From Alphaproteobacteria bacterium (GTDB taxonomy: Bacteria; Pseudomonadota; Alphaproteobacteria; UBA828), in the NCBI GenBank assembly GCA_018668475.1, contig JABJCZ010000361.1, positions 1-6,364 on the forward strand: a DNA stretch of 6,364 bases, written 5' to 3'. The notes beneath the pieces were generated by a model that did not search any database, was not told the DNA's origin, and saw only the letters and a list, made by a program, of their open reading frames with translations. This document shows positions 1 to 6,274 of the stretch, one piece after another (position 1 is the first letter of the stretch; each line of letters begins with the position of its first letter). Made by a program: the position numbers and the translations under genes.

Positions 1-3000
1 ACCGTGGTGTCTTCGGTGGTCGCAATGCCCTGCGAAATACCAATGACGCCGGAAATATCGTGCAGCGGAGTCTCACCACCCGACAGTCCACTGTGCGCCA
101 GGCCGGCGAACGCACCAGCATCATCCAGCGCACTCAACTGCGCGCTGACCTGGCCGATATCGACGCCGCGAATGACACCATTGCCACCGGCGAGATGCAC
201 TTCACCACCGAGCCCGCGTACCAGCTCGGCCTCGTTTGCGCCCTGCGTGGCTAGTCGCCCGTCCAGCGTGATGGCACCGCTTACAGCATCTATCCCGCCG
301 GTTTGCATGAGCAGCATTTCCATATCTGCACCGGCCAGCTTGAAACTGAGCGTCGCTCCCGGCGGCGCGCTGTTGGCAATCCGGCCTTCGGCTTCGAACA
401 ATCCGTCGAATATGCGCCCGCGCAGTGAATAAATATCGAGCGTGCCGTCGGCAATGGCTATGTCGAGCTCGGCTTGCTCAAACCGGTAGCCCGAAACGAT
501 GAACGCCTGCGCCCGCAACCTGATATCAGCCGTGACTTCATCCAGGACAGCGAGGTTGATCGGCTCGGTGGACCACCTCCCGTTGTCCCCACCACGAACG
601 ACCGTCTGACGGCCCGACGCTCCGGAAGCGGCTTCGTTGCCTCCCCGGGTATCCTCAGGACTTGCCGCAGCGGCACCACCGATCAGCGCGGCCAGGTCGA
701 ATTCGTCAGCTTCAAATTTCGCCTTGATTACCGGGAGCGGATCATCGAGTACAACATCACCGCTGCCTCTGAGCGAATTGCTGCCAAGGGTGGCATCAAA
801 CCCCGAAACTCGTGCTTGCCGGGCATCGCCTTCAATCCGCGTGCGCACCTTCAGCGCGCCGCCGGCTGCGGTATGCGCATTGTCACCGGCGACGGCCCGC
901 AACAGGGCGCTGGCATCTTCGGCGCCAAGGTCAATATTAAGGTCATAGATGGGTGCCGCCGTGTCAGCGCTTGTCACCGTGCCGGCCAACTGCAACAAGG
1001 CATCAGCGGCCTCAACGCCCAAGTTGACCTGCAGATTGCCGAGGTCACCGTCCAGCCCGCCATCTACCGCCAGTGCCCCTAACCGTTGCACCGCAGCTGG
1101 AGCATCAAAGCCCATGGCTTGCACAAAACGCCCGGCATCGTCGGCCCGAAGCCGTAACCCAAGCGCAATGGCCGGTTTTCCCATCGGGCGTTCGATGGTG
1201 CCAAAAAGGGCTATATTTCCAACCGCGCTGGTGGTCTCCACGGTAATAGACAATGCCGCCTCATCGCCACGCAGCGATGCAGTCAGGCCTACCCCACCAA
1301 TAGCCTGAGGCTTGATATCCGTCTTCACCTCCAGCGCGCGCAGCAGCGGCGCCAGCGAGTCAGCATCACCGGTCAGGGTGAGATCAACCACCGGCGCCGC
1401 CGCCACATTGGCAATGGCACCGCTCAGGTCAAAGCGGGCGCCCGCCGCGCGCTTGACCGAAGCGCGGCGGATGGTCAGGTCTCCATCTTCCAGCCTGCCG
1501 GCCAGCGCGACTTCTTCCCAGGCGACCCCACTTCGCACCAACGCCCCTATTGTCAGTTCAATATCGACATCCGCGCCCGGCAGGACCGCAAGTAACTGTG
1601 TGGCTGGCAATGTTGGCGCCTCTTCGGTGGCATCAACTGGCGCCCCACTGCCCGCAACACTTTCCGCCACTACACGGCCAGTCACCGGCGCAGCTCGGGG
1701 CTGGTAGGCGTCCCAGTTGAGACGATCAAGGCTTAGCCGGGTCAGGATACGCGGGCGCCCGACGCGGTCGATAGCGATATCACCGGCCAGCCGCGACGCA
1801 TCGATCCGCAAATCAGCGCCCTGCAATGCAATACGGGTCGGCGACAGAACAAGCGCCGCACTGCCGCTTGCCCGACGCAACCGGTCGGCGGGAACATCAA
1901 GGGGCTCGACATCAAGCCAACGCATGGCCGCGCGCAGATCATCGGCCACAAACTCGACCCGGCCATCAAACGCGAGGCCACCCGCCGCTGGCGAAAGCTG
2001 CCCAAACAAGGCCGCGTCCGCCGCCCCCGGCATGAGTGCACCGGCCTGCTCCACCGTCAAAACGCCTTCATCCAGCGCCAGAACCGCCCTGACCTGGCGA
2101 ATGATGCCGCCCCGGTAGCGCACCGCGTCAGCCGTAATTTCTGCGCCGCCAGACAAGCTGGCTGGCATATCCGTCAACAGCGCCCCAAGCGCCGCCTCGA
2201 TCGGTAACGGCCCGCGTGCGAACGCCGGCGCAGGGTCAGGCGCGCCGGCTGGCCATCCACCCGAACGCGCACCCGTGCCAGGGTCAATTTTCGCATCGCC
2301 CGCCGAGCCGGCAGCGTAAAACACATCCAGATCAAGCCCCCGCAAACCAAACGCGGCGTCAACCCGCCCGGCGGCATTTACGGGACCGGCCAGCCAGTCA
2401 AGCCGGCCACTGGCCTGCACATCGCCGACCGTGAACCGCACCTCATCGAGCCCGAGCGAGCGGCTTGTCAACGCGGCCTGTGCCTCAAGCGCAAACGGCC
2501 GGGTGAGCGCCGGCGTTGCCCCACCGTTTGCCACCTCGCCATCGACTGCCGCGTTGCTCAACGCCGCGAGCAGCGCCGCAAAATTGTCTCCCCGCGCGCT
2601 CAGGTCCCCGCGCAGGCGCGGTTCCGTCCCTCGCGGATCATCGACAACGCCTTCAAACTCGCCGGTCAGCAGGCCTTTGCCAATATCCAGCGACGCCGTT
2701 GCGCGCATCGGCCGGCCAACCCTGATCTCTCCGGCATGCACCACAAACCGAGCGGCGATATCACGGGCCACAAACGAGCCTTCAGCCTGAAACGGACCAT
2801 CAAGCGATGTCGCTGTGAGATCCGCATTAATCCGCTGAACATATTCGGTTTTGCCCGTGGCATGATCCCGCCAGATCAGCGTGCCGTTGCGCAAAACGAC
2901 ATCATCAAGTCGAACTCCCGCATCGCCGTCACTCGCCGCGCCGGCATCGACACCGCCCTCATCTGCCCCGCCATCTTCCGTCGCGACCGGCTCGAATTGC

Positions 3001-3371
3001 CAGTTGGCCCGGCCATCCTCCAGTCGCTCCAGCTCGATCACCGGGTCCACCAACGTGAGGCTCGTCACCTGAATTTCACCGGTGATCAACGGGCCAAGAG
3101 CGAGATGAAGCTGCAGTGACTTGAGCCGCGCCATGTCGGCGCTGGTCGCACCCGCCATATTTGCCAGGCGGACGTCATTTACCCGTAGTCGGGGCGACGG
3201 CAACAGCGTGACGTCGATATCACCATCTATCCACAGTTTGCGCCCGGTTGCGGCCTCGATCTGGGCCGTAATGTCTGGCTTGTAGCTGTCCCAATTGATC
3301 ACCGCTGGCGCAATAAACAGCGCCGCTACAACAACGACGAGCAGAGCAATAATGCTGTAGACGATCTTCAC
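1..3371 (-). CDS. AsmA-like inner-membrane-anchored periplasmic protein, 3' end outside the window
   Basis: Seen: one minus-strand frame is open for 1123 codons from GTG 3371 to the left edge. An in-frame TGA at 3384-3386, five codons upstream, leaves GTG as the only reasonable start; a weak purine stretch (AAGAAA) precedes it. Residues about 3-24 are a hydrophobic anchor, followed by INWDSYKPD, an ATGRKL segment and LLPSPRLRV, a typical alphaproteobacterial AsmA N-terminus. Long repetitive beta-strand-like sequence follows, broken by four flexible linkers (about 131-152, 363-386, 560-592, 898-931). An AsmA C-terminal-type region begins near RWSTEP (932) and includes LAGADMEMLL (about 1012) and an LSGAITLDGRL-like pattern. 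The visible end falls inside that region, so perhaps 100 or more residues are missing. Known: the family (AsmA, YhdP, TamB, YdbH) is anchored in the inner membrane, spans the periplasm and affects phospholipid transport or outer-membrane assembly. Inferred: the same kind of role here. It is much longer than E. coli AsmA (about 617 residues) and nearer TamB/YhdP in size. The exact subfamily is unresolved. Confidence 0.9.
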   Translation of the reverse strand, partial: MKIVYSIIALLVVVVAALFIAPAVINWDSYKPDITAQIEAATGRKLWIDGDIDVTLLPSPRLRVNDVRLANMAGATSADMARLKSLQLHLALGPLITGEIQVTSLTLVDPVIELERLEDGRANWQFEPVATEDGGADEGGVDAGAASDGDAGVRLDDVVLRNGTLIWRDHATGKTEYVQRINADLTATSLDGPFQAEGSFVARDIAARFVVHAGEIRVGRPMRATASLDIGKGLLTGEFEGVVDDPRGTEPRLRGDLSARGDNFAALLAALSNAAVDGEVANGGATPALTRPFALEAQAALTSRSLGLDEVRFTVGDVQASGRLDWLAGPVNAAGRVDAAFGLRGLDLDVFYAAGSAGDAKIDPGTGARSGGWPAGAPDPAPAFARGPLPIEAALGALLTDMPASLSGGAEITADAVRYRGGIIRQVRAVLALDEGVLTVEQAGALMPGAADAALFGQLSPAAGGLAFDGRVEFVADDLRAAMRWLDVEPLDVPADRLRRASGSAALVLSPTRIALQGADLRIDASRLAGDIAIDRVGRPRILTRLSLDRLNWDAYQPRAAPVTGRVVAESVAGSGAPVDATEEAPTLPATQLLAVLPGADVDIELTIGALVRSGVAWEEVALAGRLEDGDLTIRRASVKRAAGARFDLSGAIANVAAAPVVDLTLTGDADSLAPLLRALEVKTDIKPQAIGGVGLTASLRGDEAALSITVETTSAVGNIALFGTIERPMGKPAIALGLRLRADDAGRFVQAMGFDAPAAVQRLGALAVDGGLDGDLGNLQVNLGVEAADALLQLAGTVTSADTAAPIYDLNIDLGAEDASALLRAVAGDNAHTAAGGALKVRTRIEGDARQARVSGFDATLGSNSLRGSGDVVLDDPLPVIKAKFEADEFDLAALIGGAAAASPEDTRGGNEAASGASGRQTVVRGGDNGRWSTEPINLAVLDEVTADIRLRAQAFIVSGYRFEQAELDIAIADGTLDIYSLRGRIFDGLFEAEGRIANSAPPGATLSFKLAGADMEMLLMQTGGIDAVSGAITLDGRLATQGANEAELVRGLGGEVHLAGGNGVIRGVDIGQVSAQLSALDDAGAFAGLAHSGLSGGETPLHDISGVIGISQGIATTEDTT
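2916..2981 (-). other. Acidic Asp/Glu/Gly/Ala linker within the AsmA-like protein
   Basis: Residues 131-152 of the AsmA-like protein consist almost only of D, E, G, A, S, T and V, with no bulky hydrophobic residue. They separate the N-terminal module, which ends near NWQFEPV, from the next beta-rich module, which begins VRLDDVVLRNG. The segment looks like a disordered acidic hinge. Codons remain in frame on both sides, so this is not a frameshift scar. Confidence 0.7.
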
Positions 3372-3582
3372 GGGCGTTTCTTGTCACTTTCAGCGGCGCC
3401 TGCCATCAGGTGTGCCGTTTTCACATTTTCGCGAGGGCCGGCGCCCGGATAGCTGACTGGGACAGATTAAAGGATGCCCCGATTAGGCCAGATTCCATAC
3501 TATCGGGTTGCGCAGATGATGAAACCGGCGAGCTTGGTTTTCCCCACTAAGCCAATCAAGCACCCGCGCGAGGACCACAGGC

Positions 3583-3609
3583 CTTGCGCACAAGGTCGTC
3601 TTGCGTACA
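3583..3609. repeat. Near-perfect 10-base direct repeat, one copy within a small hairpin
   Basis: CTTGCGCACA (3583-3592) recurs as CTTGCGTACA (3600-3609) with one mismatch and a start-to-start spacing of 17 bases. The first copy is also part of a short hairpin, CCTTG-CGCA-CAAGG (3582-3595). No T-run follows, so a terminator is unlikely. It lies about 80-100 bases upstream of the DUF4169 start, a possible operator position, but with copies this short chance is a real alternative. Confidence 0.35.
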
Positions 3610-3611
3610 GG

Positions 3612-3645
3612 ATTGGTTTGAAATGTGGCCAATACATGGCCGAAT
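3612..3645. repeat. ATTGG-N12-CCAAT dyad overlapping a TGGCC(G)AAT tandem repeat
   Basis: ATTGG at 3612-3616 and CCAAT at 3629-3633 form a perfect 5-base inverted repeat around 12 bases. The right arm is part of TGGCCAAT (3626-3633), which recurs as TGGCCGAAT at 3637-3645, 11 bases on, or about one helical turn. The block sits just upstream of the TATGAT box at 3646. The arrangement resembles a regulator-binding site, but no particular regulator can be named and the arms are short. Confidence 0.35.
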
Positions 3646-3672
3646 TATGATCCGACTTCGCGAAATGCAACA

Positions 3673-3681
3673 GGGAAGAGG
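3673..3681 (+). promoter_or_regulatory. Ribosome binding site of the DUF4169 gene
   Basis: GGGAAGAGG is a purine-rich Shine-Dalgarno-like stretch ending five bases before ATG 3687. It is the strongest ribosome binding site in the window and fixes the start of this small gene, supporting it over the overlapping antisense frames. Confidence 0.7.
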
Positions 3682-3686
3682 CGCGA

Positions 3687-3911
3687 ATGGGCGATATCGT
3701 CAACCTCAACAAATTCCGCAAAAAGCGCGAGCGTGAGGAGCGCCAGGCGGAAAGTGCCAACAACAATGCCCGCTCCGGCCGTAGCAAGGCCGACCGTGCG
3801 GCCACCGCGCAGGATTCCGGACGGGAAAAGGCTGACCTCGACGGCAAACGCATGAGCCCTAGTGAAGATGACAATCCGTGTGAGCCCGACACGCCGCCCG
3901 AGCCGGCTTAA
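3687..3911 (+). CDS. DUF4169 family small protein
   Basis: This 74-residue protein opens with MGDIVNLNKFRK, the conserved start of the DUF4169 family, and continues with a highly charged, probably helical stretch rich in K, R, E and A. That stretch includes RSGRSKADRA and ends near LDGKRMS, also family-like. The last 18 or so residues (SPSEDDNPCEPDTPPEPA) form an acidic, proline-rich tail that makes it somewhat longer than the roughly 60 residues I would expect. There is no signal peptide or membrane segment, so it should be cytoplasmic. A strong ribosome binding site supports the start. The thioesterase gene follows after 37 bases, suggesting co-transcription. The biochemical function of the family is unknown to me and the context does not settle it. 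The basic N-terminal part could bind nucleic acid or a partner, but that is speculation. Confidence 0.85.
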   Translation: MGDIVNLNKFRKKREREERQAESANNNARSGRSKADRAATAQDSGREKADLDGKRMSPSEDDNPCEPDTPPEPA

Positions 3912-3916
3912 CCGGC
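3902..3916 (+). other. Small hairpin over the DUF4169 stop codon
   Basis: GCCGG-CTTAA-CCGGC is a perfect 5-base stem whose loop contains the DUF4169 stop codon TAA. A further self-complementary GCCGGC at 3935-3940, just before the thioesterase start, offers an alternative pairing partner. No T-run follows, so it is unlikely to stop transcription fully. It could modulate translation of the thioesterase, whose own Shine-Dalgarno sequence is poor. Confidence 0.3.
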
Positions 3917-3948
3917 CTTCTGACAAAACCACTTGCCGGCCATAGATC

Positions 3949-4431
3949 ATGACTATTGATGCGCCCCTGATACTTCACCGCGAAGTCGTTCGCCCCGAGT
4001 GGATTGACTATAACGGCCACATGAACGTCGCCTATTACGTGATGATCGGTGATCACGCGACAGACAAGCTGTTCGACTGGATTGGCATGGATGCGGCCTA
4101 CGTAAAGCGCGAAAACAAGTCGAGCTTTGCCATCGATATGCGGGTGCTGTATTTGCGCGAGTTGCTGGAGGGCATGCCGGTGATCGTCAAAAGCCAGCTG
4201 ATCGCGCACGACGCCAAACGACTGCATTTTCTCCACTCAATCGAGCACGAGACGGAAGGATTCGTCGCCTGCCTGAATGAATTTGTCGGCATCCACATTG
4301 ATATGGCGACCCGGCGCTCTTCACCTTTTCCCGATGTTCTGAGCGAGCGGATTGAGGCCTTGGCGGGCGCCCATACGTCTCTGCCGATACCCGACGCGAT
4401 CAGCCGGCCGGTCGGGCTACAACGGGCATGA
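3949..4431 (+). CDS. Hotdog-fold acyl-CoA thioesterase (4HBT/betainyl-CoA thioesterase-like)
   Basis: This 160-residue cytoplasmic protein has the sequence of a single-domain hotdog thioesterase. The key segment is PEWIDYNGHMNVAYY (residues 16-30), with the D-x-N-x-H pattern at D20, N22 and H24; D20 sits where 4-hydroxybenzoyl-CoA thioesterase-type enzymes carry their catalytic Asp. A second conserved block is YLRELLEGMPVIV, followed by AHDAKRLHFLH and a GIHIDMATRRSSPFP segment near the C-terminus. Known: these blocks resemble bacterial betainyl-CoA thioesterase (CdhB) and the thioesterase domain fused to some L-carnitine dehydrogenases, and such enzymes hydrolyse acyl-CoA to free acid and CoA, usually as oligomers. 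Inferred: an acyl-CoA thioesterase of unknown substrate. No carnitine dehydrogenase or beta-keto acid cleavage gene is in the window, so a carnitine role is unsupported. ATG 3949 lacks a good Shine-Dalgarno, but the conserved block begins soon after it. The stop TGA overlaps ATG 4428. Confidence 0.85.
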   Translation: MTIDAPLILHREVVRPEWIDYNGHMNVAYYVMIGDHATDKLFDWIGMDAAYVKRENKSSFAIDMRVLYLRELLEGMPVIVKSQLIAHDAKRLHFLHSIEHETEGFVACLNEFVGIHIDMATRRSSPFPDVLSERIEALAGAHTSLPIPDAISRPVGLQRA

Positions 4432-4481
4432 TCGAGGCCCGGAACGGCCCGTCTCTGTTCAACGCCAGGCGCCCCTCTTGA
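4428..4481 (+). other. 17-codon mini-frame linking thioesterase stop to CLC start
   Basis: ATG 4428 overlaps the thioesterase stop in an ATGA arrangement and opens a frame for MIEARNGPSLFNARRPS. Its TGA (4479-4481) overlaps the TTG at 4478 (TTGA), the best start for the CLC protein. The peptide resembles nothing I know. It could be a genuine leader that passes terminating ribosomes to the CLC gene, a decayed original N-terminus of the CLC protein (a frameshift would join them), or chance. Sequence alone does not decide. Confidence 0.35.
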
Positions 4482-6274
4482 GCACGCCGCCCTCACCGTC
4501 GACACAACCGACGGGGTCATCCGGAACTTTCAATCCGCTGCGTCAATTCTTGCGCAATGAGCACTTGCTGCTATTTGCACTGGCCATCGTTATTGGCGTC
4601 GGCGCGGCCTATGCGGCAATTGGGTTTCGCAAACTGATCGGCCTTGTACAGCTCGGCAGCTTCGGCACGGCCAGCGAGAGCCTCGCCAGCACGGTTGCGG
4701 CCCTGCCAGCGTGGCAGGTTGTGCTGGTGCCCGCTGCGGGCGGGCTCGCGGTCGGGCTGATCGTCCGATACGTCATCAAGGGCCAGCAGCCTCACGGTGT
4801 TGCTGAGGTCATCGAGGCCACCGCCATGCGCGCCGGGCGCATGACCGCGCGCGAAGGCATCGCCGCCGCCACCGCCACGGTTATTTCAGTTGGCACTGGC
4901 GGGTCAGTAGGGCGCGAAGGCCCGGTGGTGCATATGGGCGCAACCATTGCATCGCTAATTGGCACGCGCCTGCACCTGTCGCGTTCTCTAACGCTCACCC
5001 TGTTGGGCTGCGGAGTTGCATCCGCCGTTGCCGCATCGTTCAACGCGCCTATTGCCGGTGCCTTTTTTGCTTTGGAAGTGGTCGTTGGACATTATGCGCT
5101 CTCAGCCTTTTCGCCGGTCGTCGTCGCCTCGGTGGCGGGCACGATCATCGCCAGATTGCATCTCGGTGATTACCCGGCGTTCGTGGTGCCCGTGCGCGAA
5201 CTGGTCTCGTTTGCAGAAATTCCGGCCTTTTTGCTGCTTGGCGTGGCCAGCGCCGGCGGCGCCATTCTCTTTACACGCTCAACATTGTTGGTTCGCACGC
5301 TCTGGAACAAAGTGCCGGCGCCTGTCTTTATCCGCCCGGCCATCGCCGGGCTCGCGATTGGCGCCATCGCGCTGGCGCTACCGGAAATTCTGGGTGTCGG
5401 GTATGAAGCAACGGACCAAGCCCTGCGCGAGGCCTTGCCGCTCGGCCTGTTGTTGGTGTTGCTTGTAGCGAAAATCGGCGCGAGCGCTCTTTGCCTCGGT
5501 TCCGGCATGGCCGGCGGCGTGTTCTCGCCCTCGCTCTTCATTGGCGCCATGCTGGGCGGCGCGTTCGGATTGATCGCCGCGATGGTTTTCCCGGACCTCG
5601 CATCCAGCCAGGGGGTTTACGCAATTGCTGGCATGGGCGCGGTCGCCGGGGCCGTGCTGGGCGCGCCGATGTCCACCATTCTGATGATATTCGAATTGAC
5701 CGGCTCCTATGAAATTACCGTGGTGGTGATGGTGGCGACTGCCGTCGCGGCCCTTGTCACCCGCCAACTTGCCGGACGCAGCTACTTCCACATGCTGCTG
5801 GCCGCGCGCGGGGTGCGCGTCGAGGAAGGCCGCGAGGTCGGCCATATTGGCGATATCAAAGTACGCGACGTCATGACCCAAGATATTCATCGGCTCCCGG
5901 CTTCTGGCGCCATCGACGACATTAAACGGTTGCTGGCGAGCGCGCCGGACACCGACATCGTTGTTGTGGATGAAGCAGAACAACTGGTTGGCATGGTTGG
6001 CTTTGCTGACATCAGGGATATTGCCTTCGAAAATGAGCATGATCCGTCCCTCACCGCAGCGGATGTGGCGACCCGCAGCCCGGTTTCGCTGCTGGCCGAT
6101 GATGATATTGCGACCTGCCTGCGCCTGATGGATGCCAATGACCTGCGCCGCCTGCCAGTCATAGAGGGTGACGGCAATAACCAAGTGGTGGGCGTGGTGC
6201 GCGAGCGCGACGCCGTGCATGCCTATAACCGGGCGCTGGTCACGGCTCGGCGCGAGTCAGAAGGCGGCGGCTGA
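4478..6274 (+). CDS. CLC-family chloride channel/transporter with C-terminal CBS pair
   Basis: An inner-membrane CLC protein of 598 residues if TTG 4478 is the start. The frame extends up to ATG 4352, but that part overlaps the thioesterase and reads as arginine-rich non-family sequence. AGG at 4467-4469 is a plausible Shine-Dalgarno. The membrane domain runs from about residue 27 to 440. Its hallmarks are QQPHGVAEVI (103-112) in place of the usual GSGIP, GREGPVVH with gating Glu147, FNAPIAG, FALEVVVGHY (E200, V201), GGVFSP (346-351, F349) and Tyr436 in RSYFH. Two CBS domains follow, at about 462-520 (VRDVMTQDIHRLP) and 527-588 (ending VVGVVRERDAVHAY). Known: CLC dimers move Cl- either as channels or as 2Cl-/H+ exchangers, and CBS pairs often bind adenine nucleotides. 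Aligned by eye to E. coli ClcA, Glu148, Phe357 and Tyr445 are kept, whereas Ser107 and the internal proton Glu203 are replaced by His106 and Val201. Inferred: a Cl- pathway, with transport mode open. Confidence 0.92.
   Translation: MSTPPSPSTQPTGSSGTFNPLRQFLRNEHLLLFALAIVIGVGAAYAAIGFRKLIGLVQLGSFGTASESLASTVAALPAWQVVLVPAAGGLAVGLIVRYVIKGQQPHGVAEVIEATAMRAGRMTAREGIAAATATVISVGTGGSVGREGPVVHMGATIASLIGTRLHLSRSLTLTLLGCGVASAVAASFNAPIAGAFFALEVVVGHYALSAFSPVVVASVAGTIIARLHLGDYPAFVVPVRELVSFAEIPAFLLLGVASAGGAILFTRSTLLVRTLWNKVPAPVFIRPAIAGLAIGAIALALPEILGVGYEATDQALREALPLGLLLVLLVAKIGASALCLGSGMAGGVFSPSLFIGAMLGGAFGLIAAMVFPDLASSQGVYAIAGMGAVAGAVLGAPMSTILMIFELTGSYEITVVVMVATAVAALVTRQLAGRSYFHMLLAARGVRVEEGREVGHIGDIKVRDVMTQDIHRLPASGAIDDIKRLLASAPDTDIVVVDEAEQLVGMVGFADIRDIAFENEHDPSLTAADVATRSPVSLLADDDIATCLRLMDANDLRRLPVIEGDGNNQVVGVVRERDAVHAYNRALVTARRESEGGG

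Larger units (their letters stand above)
3372..3686. promoter_or_regulatory. Divergent intergenic region between the AsmA-like and DUF4169 genes
   Basis: No convincing gene lies in these 315 bases. They are visibly less GC-rich than the flanking genes and must carry the promoters of both divergent units. I could not find a clear -35/-10 pair for either direction. The best isolated -10-like box towards DUF4169 is TATGAT at 3646-3651, which would give a leader of roughly 30 bases. Towards the AsmA-like gene there is only a weak TAGTAT (minus strand, 3497-3502). The DUF4169-proximal part carries a hairpin (3582-3595), a near-direct repeat (3583-3609), a dyad (3612-3633) and an 11-base-period repeat (3626-3645), each listed separately. 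No tRNA, riboswitch or T-tract terminator was recognised. Confidence 0.6.

Noticed and set aside
474..1082. Plus-strand open frame of 202 codons
   Set aside because: It lies antisense to the AsmA-like gene. Its translation has no family signature, whereas the minus-strand frame reads continuously as AsmA-like protein across it.
4..2790. Series of plus-strand frames (4-432, 949-1308, 1312-1707, 1717-2118, 2431-2790) in one common frame
   Set aside because: They are Ser/Ala/Pro/Arg-rich shadows produced by the codon periodicity of the minus-strand gene. All share one antisense frame, and none has a ribosome binding site or a recognisable domain.
3520..3580. GCTTG...CAAGC pairing (around GCTTGG and CCAATCAAGC) as a structured RNA
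   Set aside because: Only a 5-base stem with a long loop and no supporting second helix, so indistinguishable from chance.
3500..3950. Minus-strand frames 3500-3892 and 3645-3950
   Set aside because: They run antisense to the DUF4169 gene, which has a strong Shine-Dalgarno and a conserved N-terminus. Their translations are Ser/Arg/Leu-rich and unrecognisable.
4352..4477. ATG 4352 as the start of the CLC gene
   Set aside because: It would overlap the thioesterase by 80 bases and add 42 Arg/Pro-rich residues without family similarity. TTG 4478 puts the gating Glu at residue 147, close to its usual position.
5378..6220. Minus-strand open frame of 280 codons
   Set aside because: It is antisense to the CLC and CBS domains. 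The His/Ala/Gln/Arg-rich translation has no recognisable fold, and the plus strand is clearly the coding one.
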